Shown: positions 55,844-64,000 of the stretch, piece by piece | How the letters are laid out: every line of letters begins with the position of its first letter | Position numbering within the stretch: the stretch's first letter is position 1 | Origin: Amanita rubescens | Lineage: Eukaryota > Basidiomycota > Agaricomycetes > Agaricales > Amanitaceae | DNA length: 64,000 nt | Assembly (NCBI GenBank): GCA_015039365.1 | Contig: WION01000040.1 | Coordinates: 1 to 64,000, forward strand | Direction of reading: 5' to 3' | Made by a program: the position numbers and the translations under genes | The notes under the pieces: model-generated | Told to the model about the DNA's origin: nothing | Database searches by the model: none | What the model saw: only the letters and a program-made list of their open reading frames with translations

Positions 55844-57118
55844 TTATTTAATGCGAAAGTTCAGGCCCAGGTTCGGGTATATCCCGTCTCTAGTCTGAAT
55901 CGTTGGATTCGTGCCAAGTTTTGCGCATGTAGATGCGTTAGTCGACGCTTCCTCCTGAGTCTGTACACCGTTTATGTACGGGGTGCTGGCATCTGTGGTC
56001 GTGCATTCGTCAGGGGGCATCTGTGGGGCCGTCGCCTTGCGCGTTGCCTAGCATATTTTAGCCTTTTGAAGCATATTGTTAAAATACGACGCAACTCACC
56101 CTTAATTTCGTCCTTCCACGTCTTGTATGCGTTTGATTTGAGCCAGACAATGCAGAAGCCGCGCTCGGTTTTCCCCATTTCTCGAAAAACACGGCGCGAG
56201 TAGTATCTGTCCACTTCCTTGCTTCGATTTGCCATTCGTTTATGATATTGCATCGCTGCCCATTACATTTCAGAAACGTAACGAGACCGTGGAGAAAGTG
56301 AAGTAAATGAACACACGACTAAATTGGGACTGTTAGATTACCGCTATGAGGCATTCTTCCTTCACCCTCGTCTTGCCATTAACATCATACGAAAAGATCA
56401 TGCCTTGGGGCGCAAATACCCTCTTCAAATCGCCATCAATACCCAACATTTCCTTCACACGCGTGAACTGTGGTGGTACTATCACCGCCATGAGCTCTTC
56501 GCAATCGTATGCTCTGATACGGGTATCAACGTAGCAGCACAGAAACATGCGAGTGAGGCCAGAGTAGTCCTCTAGTCTAGCCAGAGAAGTGGGAATTGAT
56601 ATCTCGGATTCGACTTTATTGTAGGAGTCGTTTGAAAGACGGAACCTCTTCAATATCGTGCTGATGTTGATACCTCTCGAGAGCATCCGCAACTTCATAT
56701 CCGATAGTTACAATTGAAAATCCACCCATGACAATGTGGTACTGGTATAGAGTTGTAATGAGCATGTAACCTTGCACATATATAAAGACCACTCACTTTG
56801 AATGAATCCACCTCCGTGCCTCTAGCTGGGCGAGGTTTGAGATCGAGATGCTTATACTGTTGTGGCTGATACAGTAGTGTGCATCTGGCATTTGTAAACG
56901 ATCCGAAAGATTCATAAAGAGTCGAGCGTTCAGGGATGTCGATGAACGTTGAAATGGGCGACACGATCGGTATGGATGAGGATCGAGTTGTTGCAGTTGA
57001 ACGTTGAACAATGAAAGGTATGTTTCTTTAGGGGATCGACGTAATGTTTCACTAGGGTTTCAAGGAGAACGGGTCCCACTTTGAGGCCAACTTCAGTAGT
57101 AAGTGTATTCAACGGCAT
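55844..57118 (-). CDS. hypothetical protein, lineage-type gene
   Basis: Spliced model: MPLNTLTTEVGLKVGPVLLE and TLVKHYVDPLK (ATG at 57118); an exon with STFIDIPERSTLYESFGSF and YKHLDLKPRPARGTEVDSFK; a long exon with LRMLSRGINISTILKRFRLS, YSGLTRMFLCCYVDTRIRAY, VIVPPQFTRVKEMLG and IFSYDVNGKTRVKEE; then QYHKRMANRSKEVDRYYSRR and ERGFCIVWLKSNAYKTWKDE; and a last exon TPYINGVQTQEEASTNAST ending FRIK. Splices are phase-compatible and the gene converges on the ABC transporter 100 bp away. No domain recognised; it is charged, soluble and without signal peptide. Its second exon is inverted-duplicated at 57324-57588. Exon borders, especially the last intron, are tentative. Confidence 0.5.
56756..57019 (-). 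repeat. inverted repeat, left arm
   Basis: About 264 bp. Its reverse complement recurs at 57324-57588 with roughly 5% differences by eye. The arm contains a coding exon (IPERSTLYESFGSF…EVDSFK) of the minus-strand gene plus its donor site GTGAGTGGTC. Confidence 0.88.
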
Positions 57119-57323
57119 TCGTATCGCTTAATGAAATAGATGGCAAGAGAAGGATGTCGCTGTTGATGTTAATTAACGATGAACGATGAAGGGTATTTGT
57201 AGGAAGGGTCACCACGCGGCGGGGCGCCTTTGTCAACACTGTTATGATGACATTCCATGATGATGATCTCGATCAGCACGTGCTGCCTCTGATCATGATG
57301 TACATTGATAAGGGATAGCCATA

Positions 57324-57588
57324 ACCTTTCATTGTTCAACGTTCAACTGCAACAACTCGATCCTAATTCATACCGATCGTGTCGCCCTTTCAACGTTCAT
57401 CGATATCCCTGAACGCTCGACTCTTTATGAATCTTTCGGATCGTTTTCAAATGCCAGATGCACACGACTGTATCAGCCACAACAGTATAAGCATCTCGAT
57501 CTCAAACCTCGCCCAGCTAGAGGCACGGAGGTGGACTTATTCAAAGTGAGTGGTCTTTATATATCTGCAAGGTTACATATGCTCATTG
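57324..57588 (+). repeat. inverted repeat, right arm
   Basis: Inverted copy of 56756-57019 across a 304 bp spacer. The exon frame remains open on the plus strand (ERSTLYESFGSFSNARCTRL, LDLKPRPARGTEVDLFK), including the donor-like GTGAGTGGTC. It ends about 57 bp before the ATG of the membrane-protein gene, so it could serve as its 5' leader or promoter. Confidence 0.88.
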
Positions 57589-57644
57589 CTCACGGAACCT
57601 TATGTGTGCGGGAAATTTTTGACTTCCAATCGCCAGTAACATCT

Positions 57645-58669
57645 ATGCTACCCCTCTCCTCTTCGCCGTGCTCAGTGCATCCCCCTGTCATGCAAACTAT
57701 CGCTTCTCAGCAAACTATACCACAGACAATATCCCCTCAGACCTCACCTCTTGTTGACCAACAAGAAATCTGTTCACTTCGACACCAACGTGCGCAGAAC
57801 CAGAATGCAGTCGATCTGAATCCTTCTGCACCTATCAACCATCAGGCTCTTCTGACCACCGTTCTTGCCTTCGGCATCCCTGCCTTCCATGCCTCACTTA
57901 CGACAAAAGATTCTGCGTTCGCGTTCGGTGAGTAGCTCACACATGTATTCTCAGCACGTTTTTTCACCATCATCCAGGTCTGAACGTTCCCGTATGGGAG
58001 GCAGTACGAAGCTTCGATAGCATTTTACTCGCGTACGTGCTTTAACATTGTATTGACCGCTCCGTTAGCCAATGCTCATCCTCTATTTCTACAGGGCTCT
58101 GGTGGCCGCGCTGTTCAAAGAATCCGCTCAACTTGATCCCATATACTGGTTCTTTATTGTTTGCTCCTTGCTACAAGCGTCCATGGGGTTGATCTGTTCC
58201 ACAATCCTCATCGTCATATTCTCTGACGGTCATCATCGGGTTAGTTGTTACATATTGATACTCATGCGTAGAGTGGACCTGACGTAACGCATAAAATAAG
58301 TCTGAATACCGCTCAATCCACGAGGATCGGCTGTGCCTTCTGTTCTGGAACATATGGGACCATTTCTCTCTCCCTGCCATATCGACGGTGTGGTATGTCA
58401 ATGACGTCTTTGGGGCCTTGAAAATGTTGATAATAGTTGTCCACATTAGGAGTGTCTTAACGTTCATGATCGCTCTTGTCGTGGACGCTGTATGGCCAAA
58501 TGCAGCTCAAAACAATAATTGCTCAGGTCAATACCATCGTAATAGTCAATTCACGGTTGCAAAAGTCATGTTGTTGTTGATGCTGTTTTTCGCTGCAATG
58601 CGAGTTGGAGTTTTCATGGTTCATCTACGTCATATATCCCAAGCTCTTAGTCGACCTCAGTCAGCTTGA
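57645..58669 (+). CDS. multi-pass membrane protein, function unknown
   Basis: Four exons. The N-terminal about 75 residues are Ser/Pro/Gln-rich and hydrophilic (MLPLSSSPCSVHPPVMQTIA). Next are HQALLTTVLAFGIPAFHASL, VWEAVRSFDSILLA, then, joined through an intron, ALVAALFKESAQLDPIYWFF and IVCSLLQASMGLICSTILIV. After the next intron come YRSIHEDRLCLLFWNIWDHF, ISTVWYVNDVFGALKMLIIV, VLTFMIALVVDAVW and a last helix VAKVMLLLMLFFAAMRVGV before the end. That makes four to five membrane helices. The layout resembles integral membrane proteins common in agaricomycetes, but I cannot name a family. The upstream region consists of the inverted repeat arm. Confidence 0.6.
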
Positions 58670-59689
58670 GCCAGTGATTCTCTTCGCTGTTTGCTCCCAT
58701 TTTCACGCTATTTGAATTTATCATTGCTACAAATTTGCTGTCGTGCTTTGCTATCGTTGCTTCTTGATTTGGTACTTTTTCTGACATCGCGTTGAAGGTT
58801 TCTTTAGAATGGCGAAATGATTGTGTATATGAAATGTTTTACGTATTATGCTGAAGCCCTTTCAATTGACTTGTTACTCAACAGGACAAAACTGTCCTTG
58901 TGTAGTTTGATCCAGTCATCAAACCACCGCTTCTTTTCGATGAGGTTATCCCAGTTCCTGCATCTACGGGCTCAGACGACGGTTCGTTACCGACAGTATT
59001 TCTGGGGTAACGTGGAACTCGGTGAAAACGACCACGAAACCAACACACCTGATACAATTTAGAATACATCGCTTTCACCCGTCGCTAGTACTGATTGTGC
59101 CGCTGCCGTTGATTGGGACGGGATTTCGTAGATATCTCGACACGATCTGGGAATTAGGGCGAGGTTGTTGGCGAGCGGTCAGATTTGTGAATGGGGATGA
59201 CCTAGAGGCTGCAGTTCAATTTTGATATCAAAGACCAGACCGTTGAATTGTCCCGTTGTGAACCAGTATAGAACAAAACATATGTGCGCTTTTAACCTGA
59301 CGCACGCGTGTCAAAGTCTCTGCGTTCGTTGTCATCAAGATTATCCATCGCGGATCACGAGACTAGCGATATAGTCAGATCAACGGCAAACCGCTGTAGA
59401 ATTTTCAAGTCAACTCTTGCGCGAACGTAGTGTTACAATTGTAAACCACCAGGGGATTTAAGTGTGCCTTTGTATCTGCAAAATCATATGCGTCAGTGTT
59501 TCAAACCCACGGATCTACGTATCCCCCCGCGAGCAGTGTGTAATATATAAGCATCATATCACTGGTCAATTGAAGCGATTGCATACTGTAACCGGCATTT
59601 CGGTAAACTGTTGCTCGTGCTTATAGGTGTAAACAATCTAAAAAAGTCTGAGCTTTTGGCAACTGATACATAACTATGAACATACCGAG
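58670..59689. other. intergenic, nothing supportable
   Basis: About 1 kb with short frames on both strands but no domain and no convincing exon series. A 3' continuation of the minus-strand pseudogene at 59690 may extend into it. Confidence 0.4.
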
Positions 59690-60250
59690 TCGTCATCTAC
59701 CCAGTACGAAGAGAAAATTTGCACGTGGCCACGACAGGCAGTAGCCCCCATGATGATAGATGGTTTGAGTGAGAGAGCTTTCCGCTGCGCCTGTGCAGTG
59801 GCAAGCACCATGATTAGCTGGTTTTCATCCTTCTTGAATTCTCCAGCGAACCCGATGATTGAGAAGCCGCCTTTCCCCCCACCAGCGGACCAATACAGGT
59901 GTTATGAAATCGTTGGGTCTTGAAAGGAAATCTCTGCTTTTCGTATTTTTGCATCAACGGTCCCTGAAGGAATTGTCACCAAGGCGTCGGACTCGCATCT
60001 GGGTTGCCAGCCGACGTCACAAGGCGATAGCTTTGTTCAGTTCTAATGGCAAGGTTATAGGAGATAATGTCGTCAATACTACGACGCTGAGTATGTTCTT
60101 TGGAGTGATTATTTGACGTTTTGCGAACATGAGTGTAAGCGAAGGCCAGATTGGGAAGAGCGGTTAGAATTCCATACTCGTCTTCTTCTACAGAGGAAAG
60201 TGTCGAGGCCCATGTACGCACGGCGAGCTGGAATTCGAATTGGCTGTCTA
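59690..60250 (-). pseudogene. broken copy of a fungal hypothetical protein gene
   Basis: On the minus strand one frame reads FEFQLAVRTWASTLSSVEED, LTALPNLAFAYTHVRK, SIDDIISYNLAIRTEQSYRL, VTSAGNPDASP. The sequence then continues in another frame with LVTIPSGTVDAKIRKAEISF and QDPTIS, hits a TAA, and goes on in the same frame with YWSAGGGKGGFSIIGFAGE, FKKDENQLIMVLATAQAQRK and GATACRGHVQIFSSYWVDD. The pieces flow as one protein, so at least one frameshift and one nonsense codon have broken it. From memory a similar protein occurs in other mushrooms, but I cannot name it. No intact start was found. Confidence 0.5.
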
Positions 60251-60962
60251 AATATGGTGTTAGTAAAGGATCTTATGAGAAGTTATGAGTGATAGATATG
60301 CAGGCAGGAGCCAATTGAAATTTTGGGCACTTCCTTTTAACTGATACAGCTTATCAAAGTGGTTCGTAACGTCTACCGGGGTCCGGGGGGACCGTGACTG
60401 GGGCAGTCAGAGACCAAGGATGGGGTGGGCGGTTCAAAGGAGATAAAGATAAATGTGATTATATCCATCGGTGTCACGGAAAGTTAGGCATGTATGCATG
60501 CCTCTTCATATAAGATCATAGCCCCTACGTTTGAGCTATGATACCATTCTGACAGTATCATATTCATCTGTACCTGGCATGGAATCGAACACGTAAAGTC
60601 GCGGCCGGCGCAAGCGTCCAATGTCCATCCTACTTGACGAGTATGGCACCAACCGCCGTACCCGAATCCATTCTACAACCACGCGAAGAAACGCGCAGTG
60701 TCACCTCCCGCGGAATCCTTCTTGAACCTATTCCGATGACCTCTTTGCATTTATTTAAAACATTCTATGTAAACAAGTTCATAGACTACCATGTTTATAA
60801 AATTGTCTTCTACACCAGAGGAAACAACGTGCTTTTGTTTTATCGGATTTATTTCACGGTAAGACACAGAGTAGTAGTCTCAACAAGATGATTGCGCTCC
60901 GTAAATCCGCGATAATCAGAGTCCAACGAGTTATTTAACACCAGAAGAACACGACAACTCCG
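60251..60962. other. intergenic, nothing supportable
   Basis: About 700 bases. An 85-codon plus-strand frame at 60634-60891 has no recognisable feature and loses its Thr/Pro-rich look halfway; I do not call it. Confidence 0.4.
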
Positions 60963-61301
60963 TCAACAACCAGCCCACTCAGCAAAGGTTATAAACTCCA
61001 AATCTTCATCCTGCATACCCATCTCTGCCTTCAACAACCGGGACCAATCGTTTTCTTTGAACGGTTCGTACTTTCTTCGAACGGCAATAGAGTCGTCGGC
61101 AGTCTCTTTGTGTGTGAGGATGAGGAAGTAGAGCGCGTTTTCTAACTGGCACGCCCGGATGCGAGATTTAAAATTCTGTTTCTTGAGGTAGCGATTCCCT
61201 AAGACAGTGTATAAACCTTCCCTGAGTTCAACGCCCCGCTCGTCAAACCACCCATGGATTTGTTCAGGAGTACATTTGTAACCTCCGAGAAGCATAAACA
61301 T
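60963..61301 (-). CDS. small hypothetical protein
   Basis: Single-exon frame of 112 residues from ATG at 61301. It begins MFMLLGGYKCTPEQIHGWFD, continues YLKKQNFKSRIRACQLENAL, YFLILTHKETADDSIAV and DWSRLLKAEMGMQDEDLEFI, and ends FAEWAGC. Composition and even charge look like a real soluble protein, not a shadow frame. I do not recognise a domain. It lies in a region of broken genes, so it might be the surviving last exon of a larger gene. Confidence 0.5.
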   Translation of the reverse strand: MFMLLGGYKCTPEQIHGWFDERGVELREGLYTVLGNRYLKKQNFKSRIRACQLENALYFLILTHKETADDSIAVRRKYEPFKENDWSRLLKAEMGMQDEDLEFITFAEWAGC

Positions 61302-61802
61302 CTTGATGGTGCGTCAGTGACTTCATGTGGTATGGAGAAACGGAGAATCGACCTTGAGCTTGATTGTTCAGGCGAGGGATACTGTAACGGGCGTCTCGTG
61401 TTCAAGGCCAGAAATTTATAGCACATCGAACATAGTTCGTATTGATGGGGGAATAGACCTGGAGAGGTAGAGAAGCTATTCCCATTGCCGACGGCCCCAG
61501 ATACAAATATAGCTAGGCTAAATTTAATTTGGTTCCTACTCAACAACTACGCACTGGCACAGCGCTGCTCGAAATTCCTCTCAAGAGGCTCACTTAATCA
61601 GCGGCATTTTCTGAGCTAAAGAATTCGAATTCAATGTCGCGCTCCGGGTCACAGACTTACTACTGGGATACTTACAAGTCGAAAACATGGCGTTAGCGCC
61701 CGCGCCCACCATTATCAATATACACTCCCACTGACTGCTCGGAAGCTGAACGCTTTTCTCATAGCCAATTACAAAGTTGTCTGTGTCTTCACTAGTTCTG
61801 CC
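61302..61802. other. intergenic, possible degenerate exons
   Basis: Minus-strand frames here contain glycine-rich pieces such as IFVSGAVGNGNSFS and LIMVGAGANAMFS that faintly resemble P-loops of GTPase genes. This is too weak to call. Confidence 0.3.
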
Positions 61803-63850
61803 ATGACAACCACCACAGATGAATACCCAAGGTAACATTAGTTTGTGCCACCATAAAATCTAGTTGATATCAGGATATATTCCAGATTCCGACTCCTTAT
61901 TGTTGGTCGGGTAAGACTTGTTTCCTTCCCACCACCATAGTCTCCGGTTCACGAATGTCTTTTCACAGCATGGCACTGGGGAAGGTATCTCTTATCAACG
62001 CTATATTCGGGGCTTCTTTTTTGGTATTTTATCTGTCGCAGTTATTCCTCAACCTCTAAAGGACGTTTAGGATGTTACTCACGGTCAAGTGGGCACTGAT
62101 GACTATTAATGCAAGAAATCACATCATATCACAACTGAACGCCTAGTCATCCACTGTTGTCAAGATCGCGAGCCAAGGAGTGTCACAGGGAAATTCGGTA
62201 TCTTGCAAGAATTTATTACAGAACGGAGTCAGAAACCCGTTTCTGAGCGGCTTAATGCTATTTGGTAGGCTGATATGGGAACTAATCACCTCGATTCATG
62301 TTATCTCATAGGCTTTGCATAACGGTCCCTTCCTCTGGAGGCCGTTTTCTCGAAGAAGATAACGAAAAGATTATCAGCTGGAATCAAAACAAAGGCAACT
62401 ACCCCTCAATGTTGATTACAAAACGAGACTCATGATGGCAATAGTGCCGATAATCGTCGTATTTACAAAGTTTGACCTATTTATGACGGGGCTGGGCGAA
62501 GAGGGCATGGGGAAAGAAAAGACTAGCCAGGAATTTGCCGAGCGAGAATTCAAGGAACGATACGGTCAAATATTCGAGAAGTTGACGAGGGACATCTCAA
62601 CCAAGATACCATATGCCCTTGTAGCTAGTAAGTCCGTGTCTGGCTTGTTTCGTCTGCATTGACATCTTTGTGTAGCATTGCTTCCTGAAACTTTGCAGCG
62701 GCTGGTCAATATCACGATGCAAAGTATACAGGCTGAAAATCTGAGACCGCTCACCAAATTTGCGCAATTTAAGAGGAATTTTGTGCAGTTATTGAGGAAG
62801 AATGATCAATCGAATGGAAAGGATGAAAATCCGTTGAATTCAGCGCAAGTTGCGTTGGCTGCCGCACAACGTATTGATATGGCACACAAGATTACCGCAT
62901 CAACAAAGTACGCTACTCTGCTTGGAATAGGATAGATCTAACTTCCCGCTATTACAGAGTAGGAGAAAAGAGTGAGTTGACTGTTGAATAGTGTTAATCT
63001 CCGGCTCTCTTACTATAATTCATAGAGTACTCGAGTGCACCAACTTCCGTCATGCACTTTTCTAACGTCACCCTCGAAAATGTTCTATATGCAATCCACA
63101 GAGATATTGTCACGATTTGGAACATCTGGGATTTAAATGAAGTGAGCACGGGAGTATAACTCGAATGTATCTTTGGGCATACCGCATTATCATAGCTTCA
63201 TAGCGACACATTCCGTCGTCAGATAATGCTCTTGGTGGACGATCTCCGTCATCTCAAGCGAAAGAAGATTAGCAGAATGTTCGTGAACCTGAGATATTGA
63301 CAATAAGCATAACTAATGTCTATCTCAAGGCAACATGGTTTCAGGGCGGCAGCGGCTACGACGGGCCAAACGAGCAAGGGGAACATTGCTTCACAAGAGT
63401 TGTGCGTGTGTGTCGCCTGTAAACCTGATAGTCATGCTGAGTTTCTCAACAGGTTCAAGTATATATGTTGTCTCATGGGCTACGTAGTGGACCTCACTCT
63501 CATCCTACAAGCGGTGTTCCGAGTATCCCTTGAAGATCAATTTGAAGGAAAGGTCACAACAGATCGAGTAAACGACATCATTTATGAGTTCGTTTGCTCA
63601 GGAAAGAAGGATTCGATTCATAACGCAATTGCGGCATTTGTCGGGGATCAGCACCTACCCGCGAAGGGTGAAATGGCGAACAAGATTCGGTCACTGATAG
63701 AAGAAAATGAGGTGCGAAATTCACTTCTCGTGTCGATCCATTGATTAACATTTATTTTTCATACTCAGATGAGGGAGAAGGATACGCAATTTGACCAAAC
63801 AAGGCCTCCTCTTTCGTTGTTACTTGCAATCCTCAGAATCGAGGTAAGAA
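61803..63850 (+). pseudogene. degenerate AIG1/Era-like GTPase gene of a basidiomycete family
   Basis: Exons read MTTTTDEYPR, IYSRFRLLIVGR, then the P-loop HGTGKVSLINAIFGASFL, where the Ser/Thr after GK is Val. Then follow DVTHGQVGTDDY, an in-frame TAA, RLVIHCCQDREPRSV in place of the G3 DxxG, ILQEFITERSQKPVSERLNA and LCITVPSSGGRFLEEDNEKI. A frame change comes before VPIIVVFTKFDLFMTGLGEE (G4, TKFD), FEKLTRDISTKIPYALVA, HFSNVTLENVLYAIHRDIVT and the C-terminal CLMGYVVDLTLILQAVF, SGKKDSIHNAIAAFVGDQ. The collinear match to the family is good, but the P-loop change, nonsense codon and frameshift imply a pseudogene. The last recognisable exon, ending LAILRIE, is near 63854; sequence beyond may hold a further exon cut by the window edge. 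Confidence 0.6.
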
Positions 63851-64000
63851 AACTCTGGAACGTCACGGTACAGTCGTTAATAATCGCTAATAATCGCTAA
63901 TATATTCTAGTTAACCGCGCGTCGCGTTAACCGGATTACGCTTAATCTTATTTGCAAATTGTTGGAATTACCAGACTATCAAACTATTACTTCAGAACTG

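Noticed and set aside
60540..60610. Possible minus-strand tRNA (GTTCGATTCC-like stretch)
   Set aside because: The flanking bases do not form a 5 bp T stem, and no anticodon or acceptor stem could be found.
61199..61838. Glycine-rich minus-strand pieces as a second GTPase gene
   Set aside because: P-loop resemblance is partial (GNGNS, GAGANA), with no following G3/G4 motifs and no coherent exon chain.

Overview
The window looks like a compact nuclear chromosome segment of a mushroom-forming basidiomycete (Agaricomycetes-like). Genes are broken by many 45-65 nt GT-AG introns. Recognisable housekeeping proteins are of fungal type: Elongator Elp1, Efg1, Cwc15, Pus9-type pseudouridine synthase, Uso1/p115, Gep4 phosphatase, clathrin light chain, monoacylglycerol lipase, a mitochondrial half ABC transporter and an F-BAR/SH3 protein. 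Several other genes belong to families I know only from basidiomycete genomes. I see no rRNA, tRNA or CRISPR. All gene models were spliced by eye, so internal exon borders are approximate unless stated.

Layout. 0.4-4.3 kb: aldo-keto reductase (+) and a multi-pass membrane protein (-). 4.4-20 kb: a dense housekeeping block of EFG1 (-) divergent from ELP1 (+), the F-BAR/SH3 protein (+), CWC15 (+) convergent with PUS9-like (-), and a MOSC-less molybdenum-cofactor-sulfurase-like PLP enzyme (+). 21.6-27.4 kb: a complete, apparently young Ngaro/DIRS-type tyrosine-recombinase retrotransposon. It has gag, RT-RNase H and recombinase genes on the minus strand and diagnostic split direct repeats whose copies look identical. 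It sits about 38 bp in front of the start codon of USO1 (27.5-30.5 kb). 30.6-31.2 kb: a small unrecognised gene.

31.7-47.9 kb: the most unusual part, a tandem same-strand array of eight loci of one family of cysteine-rich, single-pass membrane glycoproteins (signal peptide, six-exon cysteine ectodomain, Ser/Thr stalk, one transmembrane helix, and a short tail ending in an exon that starts NPDDP). Five copies look intact. One has lost its membrane anchor, one carries a nonsense codon at the signal-peptide junction, and one is a relic. A BTB-domain gene lies inside the array and another just after it.

48.5-55.8 kb: a second housekeeping block of BTB protein, GEP4 (-) and clathrin light chain (+) with start codons only 48 bp apart, monoacylglycerol lipase (-), and a mitochondrial ABC transporter (+). 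55.8-64 kb: an accessory, decaying region. It holds a lineage-type gene with one exon inverted-duplicated in front of a membrane-protein gene, a frameshifted pseudogene, a small conserved-looking ORF, and a degenerate AIG1/Era-like GTPase gene that runs to the right edge.

The housekeeping genes do not form a pathway. The biology worth following is the tandem surface-protein array and the retrotransposon next to USO1.
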